This document shows, in pieces, positions 53,901 through 64,000 of a stretch of DNA of 64,000 nt. Source of the DNA: Chlamydomonas sphaeroides (Eukaryota > Chlorophyta > Chlorophyceae > Chlamydomonadales > Chlamydomonadaceae); the NCBI GenBank assembly GCA_001662425.1, contig BDDC01000258.1:619-64618 (forward strand), read 5' to 3'. Position 1 is the stretch's first letter, and each line of letters starts with the position of its first letter. Both the position numbers and the translations under genes were made by a program. The notes beneath the pieces were generated by a model. It was not told the origin of the DNA. It worked only from the letters and a program-made list of their open reading frames with translations, and did no database searches.

Positions 53901-56117
53901 GGCGCCGCGGATGTAGCGGTTGCAGAAGGCCGGGTCCTGCGGGGGCGACGAGGACACAGCAGCACGGGGGAGTGTGCCGGGGGGCCGGCACAACGTCAGC
54001 TGCCACGGCGCCTGTGCCCTGCCAACCCCAGCCACCCGGCCGTGGCACGGTCCCAACACGCAGCCCTCTTGCTTCCCCCGCTTTCCCCCTCCCTCCCTCT
54101 CCCTCCGCCGGACCTGCAGCGCCAGGAAGATGGTGAAGGAGGTGAAGATGCCGGTGGTCTGGCCCACGGTCTGGCAGGTGGAGGCGTACGACACGTTGGC
54201 GGGCGATAGCAGCGTCAGCGCCCAGCCGTCCACGGCAATGTCCTGCGGCGTGGGGGCGGCGGCGTGGGGGCGGCGGGAGGAAGGGAGCGAGGGAGGGGGT
54301 GGCAGGTGAGTGGAGCAACAGCGGACCAGGGCTGCAAGGCACCTGTAGCGGCGGGCGGGGGCGCTGCGCATGGCTTGCAAGTACGACCGTCTGTTGACAC
54401 CGCGGGGGGGGGGATGTTCACACGGCGAGGGCAGAACGTCCCATGCTACGCCGCCCTATCCGACCCAGCAACCACACACTACTTTCTTCCTACGCACGAC
54501 CAGCGCGTCACCAACCCGGGGCGCAACGCGTACAGGGTGGTATTATTTTTCGGCCCTCAAATTTGAATACACGATCCTGCACCTTCCCCCCTCCCACCCG
54601 CCGGGCAACGCGCCCTATTACCTCCCCACTGCTCGCGCCCCACCGCCTTTCCTTCCCGCCCACGCGCACCTGGGTGGCCATGAGGAACACGAAGAGCACG
54701 AAGACGCCCGTGAGCCGCCACACGTCGGCCGCCTCGTACAGCGCCGCCACCCAGTCGGCGGCGCCGATGAGCAGCGCGGCGGTGAGCAGCTGGATGGGCA
54801 GGATCCAGGACTTGCGGCGGCCCAGGCGGCGGCTGTACAGCGAGTCCACCAGTGGGCTCCACAGCAGCTGGGGGGAAGGGCAGGGGAAGGGGAGGTTGGG
54901 TTCGTGCCGACAAGGGGCGTGCCGGCAGGCCAGCGCCTGGCGAGGAGGGGCTGATGGCGGGCCGCTGGTGTGGGGGCGCCGGGATGAGCGGCGAGCGGGG
55001 GTGTGGTCCGGCGCTGCGGGGCCGCTCCTGGCTGGGCCGCTGCCCGCGCCTTGCACCTTGAGGGAGTAGGGGTAGGAGGCCAGCGCGAAGATGCCCTGCT
55101 GCGTCATGGACAGCTTGGAGGAGAGCATGAAGGGGCTGCAGGGGGTAGGCGGGCAGGCGTGAGTGGGGCAGGGGGAGGGCGGCGTCGGATGTGTGCGAGA
55201 CGCTGCCCTGCGAGACAGACAACAGCAATAGATCACGCCCTGCTTGAGCTCCTACGGCAACGTGCCTGCCTCGGCTCGCGCGCCCCCGCTCGCGAGGTAC
55301 GGGCACGCCGAGCGCCATAGCCCACGCCCCAGGGCTAGTGCCTCGGCGCTTGCTCCCACCAGCCGCCGCGCCGTCCCCTGCAGCCTCTCCCCCAGCACCT
55401 CTCTCCCCTCCCTCCCTGCCCCCTGCCCCCAACTCACAGCGCGCCCGTGGTCAGCCCCAGAGGCACCCCCTGCACCATGTACAGCAGCACCAGCAGCGCC
55501 ATGCTGCCGAGCTCGTCGCGAGCGCGCGGCTCGCCCGCCAGCCGCCGCCGCGAGTCGGGCTCCGCCGCCGCGTGGGCGTGGCCGTCGTGGTGCGAGGGGC
55601 TGCCGGCGCTGTCATCCACCTGCGCCCGCAGCGTGGGCGGCGGCCACGGCAGGTAAGCAAGAGGGTGCGGCGTGAGGCCCTGACACCCCGACTCCCCTGG
55701 CAGCACACATGCGGCCGTGCAACCCCCAGCTAGCCGGCTCCCCGCTTGGACTCTGTGTGTTGCAGGCTTGAGCCGCCGCGCTCCTGCCTCCGCAGCGGCC
55801 TGCTGCCTACCAAGCGCCCGAGTTCCGGCTCTTTGCGTGCGGCGGCGCACCGCCCGACTTCATGCCATGACGACACCCGCCCCCACCTGCAGGCGGCACA
55901 GGTCTTCCATGGTGCCGCCGGGGCGCGCGATGTGGGCCGCCGCCGAGCCCTTGCCGCTGCCGTTGCCGCGGCGCTGGCTCAACCCCGCCGGGCCCGCCCA
56001 CCCCGTGGCCGAGGCGGCGGCGGGGCTGTCCGCCTCCACGCCACTGGCCTCGCCGCCGTCGCGCGGCGAGATGCTGCTGGCTGCAGTGCGGCTGGTGCTC
56101 CGAGTTTTGGGCGCCAT
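50906..56117 (-). CDS. Acetyl-CoA transporter, SLC33A1/AT-1 family
   Basis: Major-facilitator-type carrier. Animal members bring cytosolic acetyl-CoA into the endoplasmic reticulum for lumenal acetylation. Twelve exons: 56117-55887, 55619-55438, 55135-55057, 54867-54670, 54242-54114, 53936-53887, 53622-53499, 53076-52850, 52676-52517, 52174-51971, 51704-51534 and 51244-50906, giving about 697 aa. Family landmarks: LLVLLYMVQGVPLGL, LLWSPLVDSLY with GRRKSWILPIQ, DIAVDGWALTLLSPANVSYAST, FCNRYI and VSDPEMGGTYLTLLNTIANMG. The Cys-containing lumenal loop near the end (GGTCELVSDGFY) is also standard. About eleven or twelve membrane segments are expected. The N-terminal 100 residues and an Ala/Pro insert after the seventh segment are longer than in animals. 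The exon 10/11 and 11/12 borders are the least certain. Confidence 0.92.
51771..51810. repeat. Degenerate copy of the 5' part of exon 11 in intron 10
   Basis: CCGTGAAGGACAGGTACGTC and following bases match the start of exon 11 (51671-51715) with few changes over about 40 bases. The copy lies just upstream of the true exon on the coding strand. Confidence 0.8.
52429..52454. repeat. Degenerate copy of the 3' end of exon 9 in intron 9
   Basis: AGAGCACCAGGGCCGCCAGC resembles the exon 9 end at 52522-52544 (AGAGCACCAGGAACGCCAGC). It reads LLAALVL where the exon reads VLAFLVL. Confidence 0.7.
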
Positions 56118-56202
56118 GCTGGCTGACGTCCGTATCTGTGACGGAATGCGTGCTGCTCTCTGCCGCTACGCCGAGTCAAGCGCAGCCGAGGGGCGTCAGC
56201 GG

Positions 56203-57061
56203 CTACTGCTGCTGCTGCGGCGGCGGCGGCGGAGCCGCTTGTGGTGGGGGCGGCGGCGGCTTGGCGACTCGTCCCTTGCTGGGGCACTCGTCGGTGCGGC
56301 GCGCTGCGGCGCTGCGGTGGCCTTCGATGCACGCGGACAGCGCCTCGGCCTTGGGCTCGCACCTGTGCGAGACCCGGGCAACAAGAGGGATGGAGCAAGG
56401 TGCGCGCGGTGAGTGAGGCACGCAGGGGACGGAGCTGCTGCTCTGGTGCGGAGCCGCTCGGCGTGTGCAACCAGTACCACGGCCCCGCCCGGCTGCAGCG
56501 CTGCAGGCACCTGGGCGGCACGAAGGCGCCAATGGAGGTGGCGCTGGTGGTGCCTACGCAGTCCTCGAGGTCAAGGACTGGAGGCCGAAGAAGGGGAGAA
56601 GGAGGGGGCCTGAGCGCGGGTTTGCGGGAGGCGGCACGCGCTGACTGGGCTGCGAGTCCTCACCCTCCTTGGGGCATACGCCGGTGAACAGGCACCAGCC
56701 GGCCTTGGTCGTCAGATGCTGGCAGACGACCTGTGGTGCAGGGCAGAGGTAAGTGGGCGGGTGCATGAGGGGTGGGGTGAGGGTGCGGTTGCGGTGGGGA
56801 GGAGGAGGAGGAGGGGGGCAGCAGGGGGGCGCGTACGGAAGGGTTTGGCGTTGCGAGAGTCCTAGCGCGGCAGGATGTGACGGAGCGTGAAGGGCACAGG
56901 CCACGCCGCCGCTGGTCTTTTAGCAAGGCCCTTGGATGGGTGAAAGATGATCGCGAGCGGGTGCGCGTCGCAAGCCGTTGATCACCCTGCCTCACGTCGT
57001 GATCACGTGGGTAGCGCCGCTGGCACTCTTGCAATGCTTGATAGATACGATGGCAAGACAT
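56203..57061 (-). CDS. Protein with four CX9C motifs, likely mitochondrial intermembrane space
   Basis: Exons: 57061-56996, 56730-56664, 56577-56511 and 56362-56203, giving 119 aa. Four exact CX9C motifs occur: C3-C13, C25-C35, C41-C51 and C68-C78. Proteins with paired CX9C motifs form disulfide-locked helical hairpins, are usually imported by the MIA40 pathway, and serve respiratory-complex assembly. The start MSCHRIYQALQEC resembles a small plant CX9C family that begins MSCNRVY, from memory. The C-terminus is a Pro/Gln-rich tail not expected in that family. No transit peptide is seen, as usual for MIA40 substrates. The exons are too small to stand out as long frames, but every junction is in phase. 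The stop lies 85 bp from the start of the acetyl-CoA transporter gene. Confidence 0.8.
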
Positions 57062-57411
57062 CAACCAAAGCAGCAAACATACGCCACGCGGCGTGCACGG
57101 CTGCAGGGGTTTTAGTTGTGAGGCAGCAGAGCAGGTTGTGGCGTCTGCAGCAGCTCGGCGCTCCAGCATCCGTACAGCATGCACGGTGTCGCCTGCATGG
57201 TGGCGCTCTTTGCACAGGCCTTCTGCGAGTTCAGTGTCTCGGGTGCTGACACTGCATACAGCGCGCCTATTCCGCGCGAAGCTGGCATCTGGCCCAGCGA
57301 AACTTCGACGTCGTGCCAACCTTCCATTCATCGCGTTACGACGCTTCTGAGGACACATCAACCCCACCACCGAGCCGCGCGTTGGCATAGATTACGATAG
57401 CCATTTGCAGC
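57062..57411. promoter_or_regulatory. Divergent promoter region, CX9C / secretory protein genes
   Basis: A 350-bp interval between opposed ATGs, less GC-rich than the surrounding DNA. Probably a shared promoter region. Confidence 0.5.
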
Positions 57412-59670
57412 ATGGCAAGCCGTGATCACTGCGCGTCGAGCGCCCGCGTGGCTTTCGTGCTTGCAGCCTGCATGCTCGCCACGCTGCTTGCGGCCCCGGC
57501 GCTTGCCTCCTACGATGACTATGCTGATAAGGACGACTTCTGGGCGCCGCCCCCACCGCCCCTGAAGCCCCCACCCCCGGAGGTACGCTTGCCGTCGCTG
57601 GCGCTCGGTTTTCCCGGGACCGGGCTGCTTCTCGCTCAGCTGCTCGTGCATGCGGAGTATGCTCTGGGTGGCTTTGGGCATGGCTACCCGCGGCTTGCCC
57701 CGGGGCCATTGGGCGGGGGAGGCCCAGCTGGGGGGGGACCGCTGCATCGTCACGGGGGGCGGGGTTGACAAGGCGACCTCAGCACCGACCCAAGCCGTTG
57801 TCGAGGACAGGGTGGGCGCGTGCGGCCACAAAGTGCGCCACCAAAACCCCACCGTCCCCTCCATCTCACCCCGCCTGCTCCCCCGCGGCGCAGTCGATCG
57901 ACGAGCGCACGGGCCAGAAGCTGGTGGCCACCACCTTCCGGTGCGCGGGGAGTGCATAGGGGTTTGCGGAGGGGGAGAGCGGACTGTGGCACGCGCTCGC
58001 GTTGCTTCTAGGCCAGTCGGGGGAGAGAAGGGCGGACGAGCATAGCTGGAGCGAGGGAAGGGCGCATGGCGGCCTCCGATGGCGCCATGATGAACACCAT
58101 GCACCGTGTGGGCCTGGGTAGTGGCGGTGGGCTCCAGGCTCACCCGTCCGGCAGAGAGCTGCAGGCTGGCGAGCGCTGGCGTCCCAAGCCGGCCCCGTCC
58201 CTTGCGCCTGCCCGCAGGTTCTTCCAGGCGCGCCTGAAGCCCGACAAGACCCGCACGCCGGTGAGGCGCCTACACCTGCGCCTCTGCTGCTGGCGGTCCA
58301 CCTGGGGTAGCCTGGCGGCACGCACAGGCTGCCGCCGCGTGCTGGCGGGGCCGGGTCGGTGCCCCCGCGGCTTCGCCGCAGGGACCGCTGGGCGAGAGCG
58401 GGGCACTGCGCCCGGGCTGCGCCGCGGTCCGCGGTCCCGTCCGTGCCGGCGATGGGGCTATGCAGCGGCGCAGACCGGCACCGTTAGGCCTCCGGTCCCA
58501 ACGCCCCAAGCCCCCGGTCCTACCGGCTCCACCCCCGCCATGAGCCTCGTGGTGGACGCCGCCAGCGCGGCCCATGCCGGCAACTGGAGCCGGCCATCGA
58601 CTGCCCTCTTCGCCCACTGGCAGCGCGCTGACCGTGCCCCACCCCACACCTGCACCACCCTACCTCGCCCCACAGGCCCAGGCGGCCAAGATCGCGGAGG
58701 AGCTGAACGAGATGTTTGTGGACGAGGGCGTGAGCCACAACAAGGCCTCGGCGCCCACCACCCACGTGCTGAGCATCCAGACCCGCGACGAGTGGCAGGA
58801 GGTGCGCGCAGCCGTCGCATCGACGTGGATAGGGCCTCGGCGTATCGATTTAATCCATTGAAGGGTACAAGGGCAGGGTACAAGCTGCGTGGCGGGGCCC
58901 GGGGCTGGGTCGCTTCACCCGGAGCGCCCGCGCCTCGTCTCGTGTGGTCCCGACGGTCGGGCTCGCACTGCCGCCGGGCGCGTCCGTGTCCTACAGGTCA
59001 AGCACATTGTGTTCGGCCACAAGCTGATCTGGGATGCGGTCACCAAGGAAGGCCTGCAGGTGCGTGCGCGGCAGGCAGGGTTGCAGCTTCTTTTCCGGCA
59101 TGCTTCAACACGGAACCGTAGGGTGCAATCAGACGCCTAAACCTAGTGTGGGGGCCCTGAAACGCAGCCATCGCCGTGCGAGCGACCAGGGGGCGTGGCG
59201 GCACTGCGGAACAGCTTGCAGGCGTTGCGGCAGGCGCTGACCCAGTGTAGCCCATACCCGTCCCGCCGTCGCCGAAGCCGGCCAGCCGGCCCCTCCGAGA
59301 CGCCGCCAGCGCGGCCCGTGCGTAAAGGGCGTTAAGCTGCGGCCGGCGCCGGCTGCTCCACACCGCCCGTCTGCGCCCGAGTGTCAGCTGCCTTGTGTGG
59401 CCAGCGCTCGTTATGCCTGCGGCCGTTGGTACGCTGCGCTTGTAACGTGTGCTGGCCCCTTGCTCTCCTCGGCGCCAGGTCCGCGACGGCCCTTCCGTGC
59501 CCTACACCGACCTGTGGGTGGAAGAGATGGGCCCAGACGCACCCGAGCCGCTGTTCGAGGAGAAGCACCCCAGCCACCAGAAGAAGATGGCGGAGGAGAA
59601 GGCCAAGGAGGCCAAGAAGGCTCGCAAGGCCAAGAAGAAGGCCAAGAAGGCCAAGAAGGGCGAGCTGTAA
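57412..59670 (+). CDS. Unknown secretory-pathway protein with signal peptide and KGEL end
   Basis: Function unknown. Six exons: 57412-57582, 57894-57940, 58218-58260, 58676-58801, 58997-59059 and 59479-59670, giving 213 aa. Residues 1-32 form a signal peptide: a short basic start, a hydrophobic core (VAFVLAACMLATLLAA), then a likely cut after ALA. An acidic Tyr/Asp stretch and a Pro-rich segment follow. Then comes a folded region of about 125 residues with LVATTFRFFQARL, TTHVLSIQTRDEW and KHIVFGHKLIWDAV. The C-terminus is almost pure Lys/Ala/Glu and ends KKGEL. That recalls KDEL-type ER-retention signals, but Gly in place of Asp makes retention uncertain. A lumenal ER role is an inference. 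The stop codon overlaps a TGTAA pentamer. Confidence 0.75.
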
Positions 59671-60726
59671 GGGCCCCCCGAGTTTATGTGCTGGTGCATT
59701 GCTTGCATCAGGGGAGCAGGGAGGAGCTCTTACCTGGCTTACAGTGTGGACGGAGGCGCTGGCGGGCGTGACCCAGTTTGGGATTGGAGGTGGAGGTGCA
59801 GGACTGCATGAGTGCAGCATAGCGGGATGATGCGAGCTAGGCCGGTGTGGGGCGTGCGGTAGCATTCCAGTGCATTGGTTGGCGCGACCGGCCGCCGGAG
59901 AGGCGCGCTGTAGGTATCATGCTCTGGCTTGTGTCGCGCCTCTGGCTATGTGCGATACAGCTAGTGCAGCTACTCTGGAGCACAGCCGTGTGCCCAGACC
60001 TGCGGGTCTGGTACCTGTCCCACGCCGTTGTCGGCCTTGTCGTGACAGGCGCCCCAGCCTGCCTTCACTCCGTGCCGTTTCGCAACATACAGTCACCCTC
60101 GTCAGTCGCCCTCCGGCGGGTCACCGCGCGCCATCGTTCGCCTACAGCCGTGAGGTCAGCCACGCCCTGACGAAGGCAGGCGCGAAGCAGTACAGGAAGC
60201 CGTGAGGCTAGGGTTGCGTCAGGCCCTTGGGGGCCCTTGGGGGCCGCCTTCGGCGAGTGGGCGAAGGTGGCGGTTTGGGCGGGGCTGTGCCTGCTGTGTT
60301 GCGTCCGCAAGTTGTCGCTTGGCGAGGCGAAGAATGGGGGGAAGCATGCGTCCTTCTGCCCCAGTTGCTAAAGCAACCTCAAGTGCATGGGTGGCAGCGT
60401 CCACGGCTGGAAGGGGAAGTGCGTTGGCACGGCGCAGCGTTGGCGGACATAGCTGTCTCCAAGCTGAGGAAGAAGTTTTCACGTGTGTGTGGATGCTCGC
60501 GCCGCGTGCATGTCCTGTAGCTAACCCGTTGACATGGCGGGACATGACAGCTGCCTGTCACGTCCGGTGCGTCGTGCGGTATCAGGTGCCTAGAGGCCAC
60601 TGTTCAGCTCCACGCCTGTACTTTGTTCACAGCCCCTTACACTCGCGCTATCAAATAACTCCACACAAGCACTCAGTTGGCCTATCCCTGCCTGTCGGCA
60701 TCCGTCGATTGCACAATTGCCCCAGG
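59671..60726. other. Intergenic region between two plus-strand genes
   Basis: About 1.05 kb. The frame of the next gene stays open upstream to about 60202 with no recognisable protein, so extra 5' coding sequence cannot be excluded. Nothing else is supported. Confidence 0.4.
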
Positions 60727-61344
60727 ATGACTGCGACAAAGGGCTGGCTGCGCGTGAATGCTCGGCAGCTCGGTGAACTTGACCCCGCTCTAGCACAGCA
60801 GTGCTCGGAGTTGACCGCCAGCTTGCTCGACGCGCACGCGCCCGACCTGCTCGGCGATGCCTCCGCGTGGTCGCTCAGCATGCCGCTTGCGAGCTCGCAC
60901 TCCATGTGGATACACCTGCATCAAGCGGCATGGGGCGAAGGGCAGCGCATCTGGGTGAGTGCGCCAGACATGCCCAAGGCGAGCGCATGGCGTGTCGTGT
61001 CCGCGTGTCTCATGTGCTAGCTCCGACGACCTCGCCATCCTGGCTCGCTGATATCCTCGCAGATCGTCGTAGGGCGCAGCGGCCCACCGCTACTCAAGCT
61101 CAGCGGCGGTGCCACACACCCATTGCCCGAGCAGCACGAGGAACTGCTGCGGGACTTGCTGTCGCTGATGGGGGGCTTGGTGGCAAAGTGCCAGCGCCGG
61201 CCGCTGCAGTGCGAGGTGGCGAGCCGAGAGGAAGTGCCGCCGGCCGCGGTGATGACGCCGCTGGGGCAGCGCCTGGAGGCACGGGTGCTGGCGCTGACTG
61301 CCTCCAACCGGCAACTGCGCGCCGTGCTGGCAAGCGCAGACTAG
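60727..61344 (+). CDS. Unknown 169-aa protein
   Basis: I do not recognise this gene. Two exons, 60727-60954 and 61063-61344, are joined in phase across a GTGAGT...CGCAG intron. The product has a probable beta-rich N-terminal half (WLRVNAR, MWIHLHQ, RIWIVVGRSGP) and a helical C-terminal half with a heptad-like pattern from LPEQHEELLRDLL through GQRLEARVLALTASN. A globular head followed by a coiled coil recalls XRCC4-type or SAS-6-type folds, but no sequence motif proves it. A TGTAA at 61434-61438 gives a plausible 3' end. No signal peptide or membrane segment is seen. Confidence 0.6.
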
Positions 61345-61906
61345 AACGGAGTCATGAATGCGGCCAAAGCGTTGCTCAAAAGAATCAAAAGCAATGAAAC
61401 CAGTGCTGTGTCAAATCACATTTGATCCCCGATTGTAATGACGGAGCTGAGAAGCACCGGCAGACGCGCAGGCGAGGCAAAGGTAGTGAAGTGGAGAGAA
61501 GTGCAGTGACGCTCGGTATACATAATTCGATTTGGGGGCATGATGTTGGGTGACGAGCAGGGGGCAGGCGGAAAGGGCATCCGGTATGCCGGATGGAGGC
61601 ACACGCAGGGCGACGCGAGGGCAGTAACTTTCACGTGGCCAAGGCCGATGGCCGATGTCTGAGGGCCACACCTTGAAGGCCGCCCTGTCGCCGCACTGAG
61701 CAACGCAATGCAACATCGCGTCCGCTTCCTGTCGCCCCGACGCCTAGCAAAGCATCAAAGTTCACAACGCACGCTAGCGCTCGCCAGTCACGGGCAACAT
61801 CACTTGCTCGTCACGCGCCTCTCTGCCTCACACCCCGCACCGCTCCGGTCCGCTCCGCTCCGCGCGCCGCCTACACACATGTCGCCTGCAGCCCCCGCTA
61901 CCCCAG
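61345..61906. other. Convergent intergenic region
   Basis: 562 bp between two facing stops. It holds a plus-strand TGTAA at 61434-61438. Otherwise nothing is seen. Confidence 0.5.
61434..61438 (+). promoter_or_regulatory. Candidate poly(A) signal TGTAA of the 169-aa protein gene
   Basis: Algal-type pentamer, 90 bases after the stop. Confidence 0.55.
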
Positions 61907-63947
61907 CTACGCCGCCGGCACCCGGGCCTGCTGCGGCTGCTGTGCCGCCGCCGCCGCCGCTGCCGCCGCCGCCGCTTCTCGCTCCAGGTCCTCGCTCTCC
62001 ACCTCCAGCGCGCCCACCACCGCCGCCAGCCGGTCCAGCTGAGCCTCCAGGCTGCCCAGTCCGTCCAGCGCCGCCTGCGAGCCAGACATCCCGCGACAGG
62101 AGGGCAGGCAGGCAGCTCAGGCATACCAGCCCTGGGGGCTGCCCAGCTCTGAGCAGCGATGTGCGTCATGTGGCGATGTGGGTCATGTGGGTCGGCCATG
62201 CAGCCAAGTGCCAGGCGGCAGCCTATCCAGCCACGTGGGCCCTGGCCACCGCCCGCGCCCGTACCTTGAGTGGGCCGCCGTCCGTAGCCGCCGAGCCGTG
62301 CAGCTGCGCCGCCGCGCCCTGCGCCGCGTCCGCCGCGCGGCCGTACGCGGCCGCGGCCTCGCGGTTCATGTCGGTGAGCAGCTCCGCGTTGGAGGTGGCG
62401 GCCGCCAGGCCTGGGGCGCACGGGGGCACGGGCCACGCTTGGAGCACACGATGAAATGCAGAGTCAGCAAGGATGGCTGGCTGGCTGGCTGGGCAGGCAG
62501 GATCGTTCAGCACAAGCCCAGCCGCGGCCGGGCGGGTGCGGAGGCGTGACAACGAAAGCGACTTCGACAGCTACAGCTCGCGCGGCACCGCACCTGCGGC
62601 GGCCGCGGCCCGCACGTGCTGCAGGACAGCCTCGCTGGCGCCGTCAGCGCGGCGCTGCAGGTCCTGCGGGCCATGGGCCGCAGACGGTTTGGGCGACCCT
62701 GCCTTAGCCGTGGTCTTCGTGGGCACGTGCAAAGGGCCGTGCTGGTGCCCGGTCCGGCCGCGTGAGTTTGCAGCCCTGTCCACACTGCGTCGTGGTCGGG
62801 CTGTCATGCACGGCACTCGCCCACCTGCCGCGCCTGCTGCGCCAGCCGCAGCCCCTCGCTCGCCGCAGCCTCTGTGGCCGCCGCCGCCTCACAGGCCGCC
62901 GCCGCCGCCGCGGGGGCGGGACGAGGCTCCGGCTCCAGCGGCGGCAGCCGCGGGCCGCGCACAAACGCCTGCAGCGCCTGCAGCGACGCCAGGGCCAGGG
63001 CAGCCGACGCATCCCGGTGAATGCAGACCCCAAACCGACATCGCACGACGTCTCCAGCCACCAACCTCGCAGCAGCAGCTGCTGCTCTTGACCCCCAATG
63101 TGGCCCCTGTGTACCGCAGCGCGGCGCAGGCCCTCCGCTTGCTGCCACACGGCCGCCCTGGCCGCCTGCGGCGCACCTCGAGAAAGGCGCTGCTGTCGAG
63201 GCCCTCGGAGCCGCGCCGCAGCTGCGCCCCCGATGCCGCCGCCTCCTGCTCGTCCAGCCGGCCGTTGGTCGACAGCGCGCTCCAGATCTGCGGCCCCCCG
63301 CGAGGGACAAGGGCAGAGCACCCGCGCAGCGGCTGTGGCGTCTTCAGGCTCCTTTCCCCCGTGTCGCACAGATACGCAGCCGCCAGCTGCCGGCCGCCCA
63401 CCTTTTCGTACGCCAGCTCGGGGCTGAACTCCGGGTGGAACTGGAAGCCCAGGCAGCGGCCTCCCAGCGCGCAGTACATCTCGTGCGCGGCGGTGCCTGC
63501 GGCAGCGGCCATCGCAGCGCAGCGCGGGGCCGCGGCAGGGCGTGTGGGGTGGCCTTCGCGCATGCTGCATGGTGCCCGAGTGGGCCGGCTTGATCGCCGT
63601 GATCGCCAGCAAGCCCACCTCCTCCCATCAAGCTGGCGCGAGTGCGCCGGCGAGCAGCGCAGGCGCAGGCGGCGGGCTCCGGGAGCCCAGTGACCTCGGC
63701 CCCGAGCTCGGCCCTCAGCGCCGCAACCGCCGGCATGGTCCAGCAGCTGGGACCACCCCTGCGCCCTTGCCACCCCTACCGCCGAGCAGCGCCGCCGGAC
63801 CTGCCGGCCGGCAGCCCATGCGGCCAGCAGGCTCACCTCCCTTCCCTATCGCAGCCCAGTACAGCTTCACACACAACCTCCCCGCCCCGCCCCGCCCCGC
63901 CCACCTGAAGACGCCAGCAGCTTGGCCCCGGGCGGCAGCTCCAGCAC
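61907..63947 (-). CDS. Glutamine amidotransferase-type protein with BLOC1S2-like C-terminus (5' end missing)
   Basis: Seven visible exons join in phase: 63947-63905, 63496-63402, 63287-63177, 62977-62825, 62663-62594, 62410-62265 and 62074-61907, coding the last 261 aa. The first three exons form the end of a class I glutamine amidotransferase fold: VLELPPGAKLLASS, then GFQFHPEF with the catalytic His-Glu pair, then IWSALSTNGRLDE. This resembles plant gamma-glutamyl peptidases. The nucleophile Cys would lie beyond the window edge. After LQAFVRGPRL comes an Ala/Pro linker. A helical, heptad-rich tail follows (AELLTDMNREAAAAYGRAAD, then LEAQLDRLAAVVGALE), whose spacing resembles BLOC-1 subunit 2. 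Fusion in one transcript is inferred from phase continuity and the lack of a fresh start codon. Confidence 0.6.
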
Positions 63948-64000
63948 CTGGCCGCGGGGCGGACCGGCAGGCGCCGCAAGTCAGGCATGACGCCAATGTC

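Noticed and set aside
1..64000. CRISPR arrays, bacterial operons, insertion sequences, transposase or reverse transcriptase genes
   Set aside because: None seen. Intron structure and gene content are eukaryotic.

Overview
This is nuclear DNA of a green alga, most likely of the class Chlorophyceae. It is very GC-rich. Nearly every gene is cut by many short GT-AG introns, several genes are followed by the algal poly(A) signal TGTAA, and proteins carry long Ala/Gln/Gly/Pro runs. The best taxonomic marker is a complete ASA1 gene, a peripheral-stalk subunit of the atypical mitochondrial ATP synthase of chlorophycean algae. PGRL1, a ferrochelatase with an LHC-like tail and plastid-type SUFC confirm a photosynthetic eukaryote. 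Exon models were built by hand from splice sites, reading phase and family knowledge. Coding lengths divide evenly by three in every model, but no transcript data were available.

Layout. 0.7-4.7 kb (-): plant-type metallophosphoesterase. 5.8-10.2 kb (-): ASA1. 10.2-13.0 kb: long gene-poor stretch with a possible small spliced transcript. 13.0-14.1 kb (+): PGRL1. 14.1-16.1 kb: a 27-bp minisatellite interrupted by a 462-base assembly gap. 16.1-19.5 kb (-): DUF2232-like membrane protein. 19.9-23.8 kb (+): CW zinc-finger protein with polyQ and RS-like tracts. 25.1-30.0 kb (-): nucleolar GTPase NUG2/NOG2, with an 87-bp direct repeat pair in its last intron. 30.6-34.5 kb (+): unrecognised MGCxxS protein with two similar alpha/beta modules. 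36.0-39.0 kb (-): ferrochelatase. 40.2-42.2 kb (-): SUFC. 42.8-47.7 kb (-): giant class B J-protein. 49.0-50.5 kb (-): LysM protein. 50.9-56.1 kb (-): acetyl-CoA transporter (SLC33 family). 56.2-57.1 kb (-): protein with four CX9C motifs. 57.4-59.7 kb (+): unknown secretory-pathway protein. 60.7-61.3 kb (+): unknown 169-aa protein. 61.9 kb to the window end (-): glutamine amidotransferase-type protein with a BLOC1S2-like C-terminus, cut at its 5' end.

The genes do not form an operon or one pathway. Many serve organelles: ASA1 and the CX9C protein suit mitochondria, while PGRL1, ferrochelatase, SUFC and the DUF2232 protein suit the plastid. Three divergent pairs share short intergenic regions (350-620 bp) that may be bidirectional promoters. 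A recurrent oddity is degenerate copies of exon edges in neighbouring introns of at least three genes.
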